From Hyphomicrobiales bacterium (GTDB lineage Bacteria; Pseudomonadota; Alphaproteobacteria; Rhizobiales; UBA4765), in assembly GCA_021732205.1 (NCBI GenBank), contig JAKFVK010000225.1, forward strand, positions 1 through 39,256: a stretch of DNA of 39,256 bases, given 5' to 3'. Shown here piece by piece: positions 7,365 through 16,693 of this stretch. The position numbers were made by a program, and so were the translations under genes. The notes beneath the pieces were generated by a model. That model was not told the origin of the DNA and ran no database searches. It saw only the letters and a program-made list of their open reading frames with translations. Position 1 is the stretch's first letter, and the number at the start of each line of letters is the position of its first letter.

Positions 7365-8933
7365 CTAGACAGGGTGTGACGTATCGTCCAGCATTTTCCG
7401 GTAAGCTGCAGCCTGAAGAGCTGTGACGCGCCGTGCCGAATGGTGGCGTTCGATCCATATGGCGGCCTTGGCGCCCATGAGGGCCGTGTCGTCAGGATCA
7501 GCGGCGATTTTGGCTAGGGCGGCCGCGATGGTCCGTGTTTCGTTTGCAGCGAAGAGAGGCGGGGCTTCACCGAAGAAGCGGAGTGCCGCCGTTTCATCCA
7601 GCGCGGTGATGACACGTCGCCCCAGCGCCAGCGCCTCGAAGGTGACGCCGCCAAAGGCTGCGAGACGGAACTGGTCAATGACGGCATGGTGCGTGAGGTA
7701 AGCGTGCCACAGCTCGGTTTTCTGCATCGGCCCCACCCATGTGACTTGGTTGGTCAGACCCAGTTCGTCGATCAGTGCCTTGCTGGCCTCCAGGTCTCTG
7801 CCCCAATTGACGGCTGTGATGGATAGGGGCGTGCCACCTTTCACCAGCAGGCTGCAGGCGCGAAAGAAGAGGTCATTGCCCTTCGCCAGATTGGGGTCGC
7901 CATCCTGCCAGTCCTGCCGCGCAGGCATGAACAGGCGCAGTGGTCCGCATGCGGGCACGAGGGCACAGTTGTCTGCCCGGAATTGGCGTAGTTTTGCATC
8001 GTCAAACGCATGAGGCAGAGGCGTGACGCGACTGGTGTCAAGATCCAGGCGGTCGGCCGAGGCCAGACAATCGATATTGGTCACGAAGACCCGATCGGCC
8101 AGGCCGTATACCATTGCCACGATGCGGCCGACGACATTGTCCTCGAACGGCAGCTGCCGCAGCGTGCCATGCTCGTAGGCTGCATAGGGTTTACCGGCCA
8201 GAAGTGCCCAGATGCCATCCTGCGCATAGCCTTGGATGATGTCATAATGGCCAAGCAGCCTGTGGATGGACTTATACTGTTGCCAATAGCGATCAAGATC
8301 AGTCGCGAGCGCAGGGAAGGGCTTTTTGTTATGCCTTGACTGCCAAAGTGCAATAAGATCGGCCCTGCTTCTTGCGCCGATAGCTGACGCTGCACGTTCG
8401 TGCCTGTCTGCGAGAATGCCGAGATTATTGATCAGCTCTTGTTGCTCATGGCGGAGCTTCCAGCCAATCTTGCGTCGCAGCAGGCCCAGCTTTGCGATTT
8501 GGCTTTTCGAGCAACGCACATGCCGCTCATGCTCCATCCTGTGCCAGAGCCGGTCCGCTTCGGTGGCGGTGCCGCCGGCACGGGCCTCCAGATAGCGGCA
8601 GGCATCCTGCAAGGGAGCGGCTGCAAACCAGCGTGGACGCTGGTATCCGTGGAGATTTATCGTGGACCAGTCCGGAAAGAATGCATCTTCGGGGGCTGCG
8701 TCAAATTGCGCCTCCTCCCATTCTGGCGTGGCCATGATGTGGTAATTGTCGGCGCAAAGCACATCTGCCTCGATGCGATGGCTTCTCTGGATGCGGGCAT
8801 TGTTGAAGGCGTTGTTGGCAATGTTGCCAATATGCAGCACCCGCAAGGGGCGGCCAAGGCGCTGGTGTGCCCGGTCGAGCCAGGCTAGCTCAGCTGCTTC
8901 GCTCTCTGGTGTCATAGCTGCCGGAGGGCCCAT
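7365..8933 (-). CDS. Glycosyltransferase of the LRVLHIGNIANNA type, copy 1
   Basis: About 522 residues; a GT-B glycosyltransferase presumed to act in chain assembly. The N-terminus GRPLRVLHIGNIANNAFNN and the segment YHIMATPEWE are shared with the gene at 13496-15187, as are YAAYEHGTLRQLPFE, FMPARQDW and the C-terminal AFGGVTFEALALGRRVITALD donor-site region. The start at 8933 shares one base with the stop of the upstream amidotransferase gene (TGATG), implying coupling; an in-frame ATG at 8915 is possible, and a longer form to 8999 would overlap that gene. Sugar specificity is unknown. Confidence 0.8.
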   Translation of the reverse strand: MGPPAAMTPESEAAELAWLDRAHQRLGRPLRVLHIGNIANNAFNNARIQRSHRIEADVLCADNYHIMATPEWEEAQFDAAPEDAFFPDWSTINLHGYQRPRWFAAAPLQDACRYLEARAGGTATEADRLWHRMEHERHVRCSKSQIAKLGLLRRKIGWKLRHEQQELINNLGILADRHERAASAIGARSRADLIALWQSRHNKKPFPALATDLDRYWQQYKSIHRLLGHYDIIQGYAQDGIWALLAGKPYAAYEHGTLRQLPFEDNVVGRIVAMVYGLADRVFVTNIDCLASADRLDLDTSRVTPLPHAFDDAKLRQFRADNCALVPACGPLRLFMPARQDWQDGDPNLAKGNDLFFRACSLLVKGGTPLSITAVNWGRDLEASKALIDELGLTNQVTWVGPMQKTELWHAYLTHHAVIDQFRLAAFGGVTFEALALGRRVITALDETAALRFFGEAPPLFAANETRTIAAALAKIAADPDDTALMGAKAAIWIERHHSARRVTALQAAAYRKMLDDTSHPV

Positions 8934-10828
8934 CAATGCGGGATATGCCGCATGGGCTGGCCAAGGTCGCCGCCATAAACGCCGTAAATTTCGCACCACG
9001 CATCGAAGGACAGGAGCGACCAGATGAGGGGCAGCTTGTTGGCAGAGCCGTCCATATGACTTTCAATGGAGGTGGTCACGAAACCTGGATCGAACACGCC
9101 GCGCGCGGCAATGCGCTCCGGCGAGAGGAGCTTGCGGATGAAGGGTTGCAGGGCACCGCGATACCAGGAGGCATCAGGCGGGCCAAAGCCCATTTTTGGC
9201 TTGTCGGCAATCAGCGGCGGCACCCAGTCGCGGATGGCGTTGCGGAAGGCGATCTTGCCGGTTGTGCCGTCGCAGAGCAGATCCCAGTCATAGGTGAGCG
9301 CCAGATCGATCAGCTCATTGTCGAGCAGGGGCACGCGCGTTTCCAGGCTGTGCGCCATCGAGAGCTTGTCCTCGACCATCAGCAGGCCGGCCAGATAGGT
9401 CTTGGCATCGGCATACATCAGCCGGTCCCAGTCATTGTCTGACGGGCAGGTTCTCAGCACGTCATCCAGTGCGCACGCGAGGCTGTAGTCCCCGGCGACC
9501 CTGCGGAATTGTGGCGTGAAGGCAAAGCCGGTTTCGTGGCCAGCTACCGGATAACCCAGCATTTCGAGCAGGCGGGCACGCATGTCGAGCCGCGTTGTTG
9601 CCGGAGGGTGTAACCGGCGCATGATCCGCCCGATCAGTGAGGTCGCCTCCGGGGTTGTTGCGACCGGATATGGCAAGCGCACATGGGCATAGCGACCGAC
9701 ATAACCGCCGAGGATCTCATCCCCGCCACAGCCTGAGAGCACTACCTTGCTGTCCTGGGCCACCCGCCCGGCAATGAGATAATTAACGTAGGCCATGCCC
9801 ATCCGCGGTTCTTCCAGGGCATCAATCGTATCATGCAGCGCTCCGATCAGCGCCGTCTGAGGCAGCTCCAGCTCGACATGGGCAATGCCCAGGGCAGCCG
9901 CCACGGCACGGGAGAATTCCCGCTCGTCGACGAACTTGTCGACACCGACATTTTCGAGATTGAAGATGCAGGAATAGGCTTTCACGCCCGGATCGATCCG
10001 GTGCGCGCCGGCCACCAGCGAGCTGGAATCAATGCCGCCTGAGAGATAGGCCATGACAGGTACATCGGCGGCCATCTGGCGGCTGATCGCGCCTTCCAGC
10101 GTGGTGCGCAACGCCTGAGCCGCATCGCCGGAGGACATCTTGTGGCGGTTGAATGTCATGTCCCAGTATTGAGTGCTGGTGCGGCGGCCCGGCTCGTCCA
10201 CCAGCACATGCCCGCCCTCGATCTGGCGGATGCCCTTGAAGAGCGAGCGCCCGGCCCAGGCATTCTGCTGAAGGAAATACGCATAAACCGCATTGTCATC
10301 CGGGGCGATCTCAACCAGCCCGGAGGCATGGATGGCGCGGATTTCGGAGGCAAAGACCAACGCGCCATCAGGCCGTTCGGCGATGTAGAGTGGCTTGATG
10401 CCCAACCTGTCGCGCCCGAGGATAAGGCGGCGGCTTTTGGTGTCCCACAGGGCAAAGGCGAACATGCCATTGAGGCGCGGCAACAGACCCTCGCCCCACT
10501 GCTCGTAGCCGTGAACGAGAACTTCGGTATCTGAGTGGTGGCTGGCGAAGACGTGTCCCAGCGACTCAAGCTCGCGGCGCAGGGCGACATGGTTGTAGAT
10601 CTCACCGTTGAAGATGACCCGGATGGAGCCATCCTCATTGGCCATGGGCTGGTGGCCGCTGGTCAGATCCACGATCGACAGCCGCCGAAAACCCAGCGCC
10701 GCATTCTCGTCGGACCAGAAGCCTTCATCATCCGGGCCGCGATGGGCGATGGAATCGGCCATGCGCTTCACGCGAGCGGGCGCATCACCAAGCCGCTTGC
10801 GGTGAAGAATGCCAACGATGCCGCACAT
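8933..10828 (-). CDS. asnB: Asparagine-synthase-like glutamine amidotransferase, copy 1
   Basis: A 631-residue two-domain enzyme. The N-terminal class II glutaminase has Cys2 as nucleophile, AHRGPDDEG (29-37) and FNGEIYNH. The C-terminal ATP-pyrophosphatase domain has the SGGIDSS loop (263-269) and SGCGGDEILGGY. The class forms an amide from a carboxylate using ATP and glutamine. E. coli AsnB has about 554 residues, so this is longer, and it lies between two glycosyltransferase genes. Amidation of a uronic acid of the polysaccharide is therefore at least as likely as asparagine synthesis; the sequence alone does not decide. Its ATG shares a base with the stop of the upstream glycosyltransferase gene. 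Confidence 0.9.
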   Translation of the reverse strand: MCGIVGILHRKRLGDAPARVKRMADSIAHRGPDDEGFWSDENAALGFRRLSIVDLTSGHQPMANEDGSIRVIFNGEIYNHVALRRELESLGHVFASHHSDTEVLVHGYEQWGEGLLPRLNGMFAFALWDTKSRRLILGRDRLGIKPLYIAERPDGALVFASEIRAIHASGLVEIAPDDNAVYAYFLQQNAWAGRSLFKGIRQIEGGHVLVDEPGRRTSTQYWDMTFNRHKMSSGDAAQALRTTLEGAISRQMAADVPVMAYLSGGIDSSSLVAGAHRIDPGVKAYSCIFNLENVGVDKFVDEREFSRAVAAALGIAHVELELPQTALIGALHDTIDALEEPRMGMAYVNYLIAGRVAQDSKVVLSGCGGDEILGGYVGRYAHVRLPYPVATTPEATSLIGRIMRRLHPPATTRLDMRARLLEMLGYPVAGHETGFAFTPQFRRVAGDYSLACALDDVLRTCPSDNDWDRLMYADAKTYLAGLLMVEDKLSMAHSLETRVPLLDNELIDLALTYDWDLLCDGTTGKIAFRNAIRDWVPPLIADKPKMGFGPPDASWYRGALQPFIRKLLSPERIAARGVFDPGFVTTSIESHMDGSANKLPLIWSLLSFDAWCEIYGVYGGDLGQPMRHIPH

Positions 10829-11961
10829 CAGGCTGCTTCCTTCCTCATGTCTCGGCTGATATCGAACGGCGCATTCGGGTCCTCGTAGATGCGCGCGAGG
10901 GCCTTGGCTGTCACCGCCGGATTATGCCAGCGTAGGACAAACCGCCGGGAGCGTTCTCCCTGCTCTACAAGCTTGGCCGGGCTTGCCAGGATGGCGGCCA
11001 GGTCATCATCCAGCGTGCGCGGGTCCAGCCGCAGGATCGGTAGCTCATCCCACATTTTTGCCGGCAAGAAGGAGCGGTCCTCCTCGCGGATATAGGCGGC
11101 GACAGGCTTGCCCATCGCCATCAGTTCGACGGCGAAACCACCATACCAACCCGCCAGAACCTGATCGATGGCCATGTCAGCCGATTGGTACAGCTTCATC
11201 GCTTCGGTGTGCGGTGTGTTTTCGATCAGGATCAGTTCGAAATCAAACCGGGCTTTCAGCCGCTCCAGTGCTGCCAGAACCAGAGGCGTCCCCTTGATGC
11301 CGGCGTTGCTGGGGGCGTGGACAATCCGTGGACGGCGGCCGGGAACGGGCGCGAACTCGTTCTGTCCTTCCACATTGACATTGGCATAAGGCATGAATGT
11401 GCCATTGGGAACGAGGTGGCCCAGTTCAGGGTTGAGATAGAACACCCGGTCCATCAATGGGAGCAGTTTCTCGATCATGGCGCGGCGCGTCGTGTCGATG
11501 CCGGTGGTGCACGCGACATAGGCCGGGCAGCCATCGGGCTTGCACATGGTGATGGTATTGGTCCGGTTCGACACATCCGCCTGCCGCGCATCGCAGCCCT
11601 GAAGCGTCATGAACAGCTTGCGACCAAGCTTCTTGGCCAGAGTGGCGTCGCGCAGGGCATTGCGGTCCTCCTCGGGACTGCGGCCCAGAATCCGGCCAAA
11701 ATCATCCCAGAGCATGAAGCTGCGGCCGAAATAATAGTGGATCACATCATAGCGAAAGGGCGCGGTGAGCGCGAAGGCAGTTCGGGCCAGCCTCGCCTTG
11801 CGGCTGTCCTTGCCATATTCGCTCAGGGTCTTGTCCGCCGGATATCCCAGCCAGGTGCCATAGTTCACGACCACATCGCTCTTGTGGCCAAGCGCCCGCT
11901 CGGCGCGCGAGAGGCTCCAGGGCTGGTTGCCGACATTGACTGGGCCGTGCAGGATTCGCAT
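10828..11961 (-). CDS. Glycosyltransferase with CX4CX5C cluster, minus-strand paralog
   Basis: A 377-residue glycosyltransferase starting MRILHGPVNVGNQPW, clearly paralogous to the plus-strand gene at 4175-5275. Shared marks are RYDVIHYYFGRSF, TLQGCDAR (119-126), Cys140, Cys145 and Cys151 (CX4CX5C), RIVHAPSNAGIKGTPL and AGWYGGFAVELMAMGKPV. The ATG at 11961 is fixed by the paralog's start and lies 4 bp after the upstream stop; a longer reading to 12105 only overlaps the neighbour. The stop overlaps the ATG of the amidotransferase gene by one base. Probably adds a sugar at the cytoplasmic membrane; donor unknown. Confidence 0.85.
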   Translation of the reverse strand: MRILHGPVNVGNQPWSLSRAERALGHKSDVVVNYGTWLGYPADKTLSEYGKDSRKARLARTAFALTAPFRYDVIHYYFGRSFMLWDDFGRILGRSPEEDRNALRDATLAKKLGRKLFMTLQGCDARQADVSNRTNTITMCKPDGCPAYVACTTGIDTTRRAMIEKLLPLMDRVFYLNPELGHLVPNGTFMPYANVNVEGQNEFAPVPGRRPRIVHAPSNAGIKGTPLVLAALERLKARFDFELILIENTPHTEAMKLYQSADMAIDQVLAGWYGGFAVELMAMGKPVAAYIREEDRSFLPAKMWDELPILRLDPRTLDDDLAAILASPAKLVEQGERSRRFVLRWHNPAVTAKALARIYEDPNAPFDISRDMRKEAA

Positions 11962-11965
11962 GAAT

Positions 11966-13486
11966 TCAAGCTGTCTTCGTGATTGATGGGGTGCGCGGCA
12001 GGTCGTCATATAGCGTGACGAGCTTTTCCCATTCACTTTTCGCATTGAGCGTCGTGAGGGCTGTGATGGTGTTGTCGCGGCAGGTCTGGGCAAGAGAGGG
12101 ATCATCGATCAGCCGGTTGATCGCCTTGGCAATCGACTTCGGATCATAAGGATCAAAGGTCAGTCCGACCTTGTGGGTCTCGACCATGCGCCTGGCTTCC
12201 GGATAATCCGCCACCAAAGTCGGCAGGCCGGACGCGATGTATTCGAATATCTTGTTGGGTAGCGCATAGGTGAAATTGCGACACAGCGCGGGAAGCGTCC
12301 AGATACCTGCATCAGCACCGCGCGCGGCGGCGGCGACATCGCTGGAGGGCACGGGCCCTTCCAGGATCAGTCGATCAGATGCGCCAATGCGATCGGCGAT
12401 GGCCTGATACTCTTTCCCGAAGAGATCGAGCGACGGTCCCCGGATCACGAAAGTGCATCTGGGCGCAAAAGCCAGAGCCTCGATGATAGGCTCGATCAGG
12501 CGTGTCGATCCGGTCCCGCCTTGCCAGAGCAGCACGAACTGGCTCTCGGGCAGGCCCAGCTGCTCCTTCAGGGCAGGATACGTTTTTGTCGGTGTTGCAC
12601 TTAGGGCAGGGATATTGCGCACCACGAGAGCACGTCGCCCGGCACCCAGTTCCAGCGCGAGTGCATCCGCTATGGAGTCGCATACGGTCACCACCGCAGA
12701 TGCTTCGCGCATCAGCCTGGCTTCCAGAGCCTGCAATTCGGCTTTCCAGTCGTCCCGATAGGGTGCCCATCCTCCCTTTGCGTGGTCCCAATGGACATTT
12801 TCCGATGTCCATTCGTGGAAATCGACGACCAGATGCGCACCGGTCAGCTTTGCGATGCCAAGGCCGACATAACAGGTGTTGAGATCATGTGCATGCAGTG
12901 CAAAAAGCGGTTCGCGCCTTGCGATCTTCAATACATTCGCAAACATCAGTGCGCCTGAAAATCCGGGTCGTGCCATGATGAATGATGCCGTCTGCCAAGG
13001 CAGAAACTGAATCCTGACACCCGATCCCCAGTCCAGGCGCAAATTATCGACCTTGCCTTGTGTGGGATCCGGACAAAGCACATGAACATCATAGCCGCCG
13101 GCGGCCAGGGCACGCGCCTCGCGCTCGACCCTGGGGTCAATCCGCAGGTCCGACACGACAAGCATGAGGATTTTCTTGCCTCTGGCACGTGAACCGATGC
13201 CGGCACCATGATCAAAATATGAGGTGCGTCCCGTTTCAACCGCCTGTTCCATCCGGATACGGGCCAAATCCGATTTGTAGTGCTTGTACTGTCTGTAAAG
13301 TTTACGGGCGTAATCAACCGCAGAAAAAAATTTCAGATGTTTCAGCAGCTGAATTGCCTTCGCGCGTATCCAGGCTTTGTTGTCACGCGTGGCGATGGCG
13401 ATGAATGGATGGATCAATGGCCGCATGATCTTTGCCAGAAGCGGCATGCGCGCTGCCATGCGGGACAGGAACGATGTGATATCCAT
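11966..13486 (-). CDS. GT4-family glycosyltransferase
   Basis: A 506-residue GT4-type retaining glycosyltransferase with a basic N-terminal extension of about 100 residues, which may help membrane association. The GT-B N-domain starts at KKILMLVVSDLRIDPRVEREA, with HAHDLNTCYVG and the later DFHEW. The donor-binding domain has LLWQGGTGSTRLIEP and the C-terminal PNKIFEYIASGLPTLVADYPEA motif carrying the nucleotide-sugar-contacting glutamate. It is separated by 9 bp from the gene before and 4 bp from the gene after, so it is inside the long operon. Sugar and linkage cannot be read from the sequence. Confidence 0.88.
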   Translation of the reverse strand: MDITSFLSRMAARMPLLAKIMRPLIHPFIAIATRDNKAWIRAKAIQLLKHLKFFSAVDYARKLYRQYKHYKSDLARIRMEQAVETGRTSYFDHGAGIGSRARGKKILMLVVSDLRIDPRVEREARALAAGGYDVHVLCPDPTQGKVDNLRLDWGSGVRIQFLPWQTASFIMARPGFSGALMFANVLKIARREPLFALHAHDLNTCYVGLGIAKLTGAHLVVDFHEWTSENVHWDHAKGGWAPYRDDWKAELQALEARLMREASAVVTVCDSIADALALELGAGRRALVVRNIPALSATPTKTYPALKEQLGLPESQFVLLWQGGTGSTRLIEPIIEALAFAPRCTFVIRGPSLDLFGKEYQAIADRIGASDRLILEGPVPSSDVAAAARGADAGIWTLPALCRNFTYALPNKIFEYIASGLPTLVADYPEARRMVETHKVGLTFDPYDPKSIAKAINRLIDDPSLAQTCRDNTITALTTLNAKSEWEKLVTLYDDLPRTPSITKTA

Positions 13487-13495
13487 GGTTTAAAT

Positions 13496-15187
13496 TTACT
13501 TTCCCAAGCTTTCAGCGAGTTTAATATCCATCATTTCGCGGTAAGCCATGGCCTGCAGCGCCGTGATCCTGTCGGCTGAATGGTATTCTTTCATCCAGCG
13601 CTGTGCTGCATCTCCGCGCCCGGCGGTGTCAAGCGGATCAGCGATGACATCACGCATGGCGTTGGCGATGTCCTCGGCAGTCCCCGCATAAAAAATGGGT
13701 GGGGCCTCGCCAAAAAAACGGCGGTTCATATCCAAATCCAAATGAGAAATCAGGCGTCGTCCCAGCACCATGGTCTCAAATGACACGCCGCCCAACGCGG
13801 GCGAGCAAAACTGGTCGACCACAGCATGACTCTCAAGATAGGTTCGCCACAGTTCTTTCTTTTTCATGGCTGGCACCCATTCAACCATATCCTGGATACC
13901 GAGGTTGGTGATGAGTGATTTGCTGGCTTCTACATCAGTTCCCCATGCGACGGCTTTCAGCAGCGGGCGCGCGCCTTCATCCTTCAAGATTTTCAGGGCG
14001 TGGAAAATACGGTCATTATTCTTGGCATAACCAGGATTGGGCTTGGTCCAGTCCTGACGGGCAGGTGTAAAAAATGTGATACGCGCCGTGCTTTCTGGCG
14101 GGCTGATCCCCGTGGTTTTGGCAAAGCGAATGAGTTTCTCATCATCAAAGGCATGGGGAAGCAGGACCACATCCGAGCTCTTGATCTTTAATTTTTCTGT
14201 CGCGACGATATTGTCGGTGTTGGTCACAAAAACGCGTGCAGCGGCCTTGTAGGAGGCGGCACACAGCATCCCTTCATCCGTCGCTTCAAACGGAAGGCTG
14301 CGAATTGTGCCATGTTCATAGGCTGCATAGCAGTATTTTTCGCTACGCGCTGTGCGTCCCAGAAGAAATGGTATGGCTGTATATGTTGCATAGCACTGAA
14401 CGATATCGAATTGATTAAGCAAATGCGGCAAGAATGGGTGCAGCCAATTGCAAATTCTTACTTTAGTAAAAGCCTCATCTATTATATTTGGATTTTTGCT
14501 ATCGATGGAAGCAATTTTCACAGCTTCGATCGCGGGTTGCAAATGCTTGGCAATCAAGTGGTGACGACCTTTTAGCTCCATCGGCTGAGCATATGTGATA
14601 TGCCGCAGCAGCCTGGATAACCTGGTTTGCACTTTTTCTTCGAATTTTCCTCCAATGCGGGCTGCTAGGCCTTTGGCATATCGGGCGACAGCAATGGCAA
14701 ATGCCGCATAGGCGGGCACATAACTTCTCACCTGGCCGGGCGGACAATGTCTGACGAGCCATTCCCGTACCGTATCAGCCCTGGCGGATTTGCGGCATAG
14801 AATCCAATCTTCAATTTTCAGCACCAACCACAGGAAACTGGCGCGTCGCCTGCGCTTAACACGCGCCAAAAGATAGCGAACCGACAAATCCAGCGGCCCG
14901 GCGACGAACCATTTGGGTCGTTTAAATCCGTTGAGATTAACGCCATGCCAATCCGGATAGAACGGGTCGCCTACATCACCTTCAAAATCAGCATCTTCCC
15001 ACTCCGGCGTGGCCATGATGTGATAATATTCGAATGAAAGCACATATGCGTCAATTCCTCTTTGCCGTTGAATACGGGCATTATTATAAGCATTATTGGC
15101 GATGTTACCGATATGGAGCACCCGCAAGGGGCGGCCCAACTTTGCCTCGATGGCCTTTAGGTCGTCGTTGATGAAGGGCATGCTCAC
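13496..15187 (-). CDS. Glycosyltransferase of the LRVLHIGNIANNA type, copy 2
   Basis: A 563-residue paralog of the 7365-8933 gene. Shared segments include GRPLRVLHIGNIANNAYNN, YHIMATPEWED, FYPDWHGVNLNGF, YAAYEHGTIRSLPFE, FFTPARQDWTKPNPGYAK and GGVSFETMVLGRRLISHLD. Compared with copy 1 it has a longer middle part between about residues 110 and 260. Base composition in the middle (about 14380-14560) is clearly AT-rich. The start is GTG at 15187, overlapping the previous stop as GTGA; ATG at 15181 is an equal alternative. Presumed to add a sugar similar to that added by copy 1, at another position or repeat. Confidence 0.82.
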   Translation of the reverse strand: MSMPFINDDLKAIEAKLGRPLRVLHIGNIANNAYNNARIQRQRGIDAYVLSFEYYHIMATPEWEDADFEGDVGDPFYPDWHGVNLNGFKRPKWFVAGPLDLSVRYLLARVKRRRRASFLWLVLKIEDWILCRKSARADTVREWLVRHCPPGQVRSYVPAYAAFAIAVARYAKGLAARIGGKFEEKVQTRLSRLLRHITYAQPMELKGRHHLIAKHLQPAIEAVKIASIDSKNPNIIDEAFTKVRICNWLHPFLPHLLNQFDIVQCYATYTAIPFLLGRTARSEKYCYAAYEHGTIRSLPFEATDEGMLCAASYKAAARVFVTNTDNIVATEKLKIKSSDVVLLPHAFDDEKLIRFAKTTGISPPESTARITFFTPARQDWTKPNPGYAKNNDRIFHALKILKDEGARPLLKAVAWGTDVEASKSLITNLGIQDMVEWVPAMKKKELWRTYLESHAVVDQFCSPALGGVSFETMVLGRRLISHLDLDMNRRFFGEAPPIFYAGTAEDIANAMRDVIADPLDTAGRGDAAQRWMKEYHSADRITALQAMAYREMMDIKLAESLGK

Positions 15188-16677
15188 GGCGCCAGCCCGG
15201 CCACCGGCGGTGATGGATCACCATTCTGGACGAGGTAGGGATGGTGCCATTCCTGCGCCTGCGCAATGGTCTCGCGTGCTACTTCAATGCGCGCGCGGCT
15301 TTCCTCGACCCGGCGGGCAGTGACAGGCGGGAAATCCGCCGTGTCCTGATACATTTTCCCCAGCCGACCCGCGACCGCATCAACCGAATGCCAGCGCTCT
15401 ACATACGCGCGGCCTTGTGCGCCGATCGTTGCGAGTTTGCCCCGGTTTTCAAGGCACCAACGCAACGTCGCTTCCAGCGTGTCGGGCGTGACATTGATCA
15501 GCGGACATTCGCCCACGGCCTCGACCAGATCGGAAGAGCGGACATAGGTCAGCACAGGCTTGCCGCAGGCCATGGCCTCCAGAGCAGTGTAGCCATATGC
15601 CCCGCCGATGAACTGATCGGCGACCAAGTCCGCTTCGCCAAACAGGCGGATCACCTCGGTGTTGGGAACACCTTGAACCTTGATGTATTCGATCGCGTGG
15701 CCGGCCTGCTTCAGCCTGTCGATGGCTTCCTCCAGATAATGCGTACCCTTGAAATGCCCGTGATTGGGCGCATGGGCAATTCTGAGGGGTCCGCTCCCTG
15801 GCTTCGATGGCGCAACTGCAATCTTGTCCAGGTCAATCGGCCAGTAATGCATGCTGCGGGCTTTGGGGACGTAGGTCAGCATGTCTCCCAGCGCATTGGC
15901 GGCAGTCAGTTTTTCGCACATGCCCTGCATGATCTGAGAGCCACTCTCGTCATCGCAGATGCAGAATTTCGGGGGTTCCGGGCAGTCGCTGCAGAAATTC
16001 CATTTGCCAAGCGCCAGCGTGGCCTTGCGGCGACGGACATCGGCTCCATAGGCATAGCCATAGACACGCTTGCCGGCGGCGCGCAGCAGATCCAGTTCCA
16101 TAGGGTTGATGCCAAAGCGGGTGGCGGGGGCCATGAGGCCGCGGTCATAGAAGTAGTGAAACACATCGTAGCGCGAGATAGCCCAGGCCAGGATGAGTTT
16201 GTCGAGTGAGGGAGACAAGCCTGGCGCATATCTGGCGACGCCATTCACCAGCACCCGCAGGTTGAAGTCGAAATTGCGCGTGATGTAATAGGTTACGAAC
16301 ACCAGCGAATGACTCTTGAAGCCAAGCAACCTGTCAGCGCGTGCTTTCAGCGGTAATGTGAGGATCGGCGTCACGCCCCATAGCGTCCGCCCTTTTCCTT
16401 TTTCCAGCCGGCGCCGTGATTTTTCTGGGCCGTTGCGGACAGCCTTGTCGAGCGCGCGGGTGGACATATCCGTAGCGGCTTTGAGTGTTCTTGCCACCAA
16501 ACTGGCAGCGAGAGATCTGATCTTGTTCTCGCTGGTCCTCAAGATGCGCCAGGGCAACCTGCGCAACGAGTCGCGCAAGAACCAGTCAAGGTTGAACGAG
16601 GACAGCTTCTGAGCGGCCTTGGGAACGAAAGCACCAGATTTTTCATACCACCAGCCCTTGAGAGCCTTGACTAGCAT
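15184..16677 (-). CDS. Glycosyltransferase with CX2CX6CXC cluster
   Basis: A 497-residue glycosyltransferase distantly related to the 4175 and 10828 genes. After a basic N-terminal region it shows SRYDVFHYFYDRG (169-180) and YGADVR (210-215), the equivalents of RYDVxHYYFG and GCDAR in those two. Four cysteines follow, Cys229, Cys232, Cys239 and Cys241 (CX2CX6CXC), a likely metal-binding site. The C-terminal half has RIAHAPNHGHFKGT and GAYGYTALEAMACGKPVLTYVR, the donor-binding region. A good TGGAGAG ribosome site precedes the ATG. The gene lies 16 bp after the coiled-coil methyltransferase gene. Donor and acceptor unknown. Confidence 0.82.
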   Translation of the reverse strand: MLVKALKGWWYEKSGAFVPKAAQKLSSFNLDWFLRDSLRRLPWRILRTSENKIRSLAASLVARTLKAATDMSTRALDKAVRNGPEKSRRRLEKGKGRTLWGVTPILTLPLKARADRLLGFKSHSLVFVTYYITRNFDFNLRVLVNGVARYAPGLSPSLDKLILAWAISRYDVFHYFYDRGLMAPATRFGINPMELDLLRAAGKRVYGYAYGADVRRRKATLALGKWNFCSDCPEPPKFCICDDESGSQIMQGMCEKLTAANALGDMLTYVPKARSMHYWPIDLDKIAVAPSKPGSGPLRIAHAPNHGHFKGTHYLEEAIDRLKQAGHAIEYIKVQGVPNTEVIRLFGEADLVADQFIGGAYGYTALEAMACGKPVLTYVRSSDLVEAVGECPLINVTPDTLEATLRWCLENRGKLATIGAQGRAYVERWHSVDAVAGRLGKMYQDTADFPPVTARRVEESRARIEVARETIAQAQEWHHPYLVQNGDPSPPVAGLAP

Positions 16678-16693
16678 ATTGGCTCTCCAGTTA

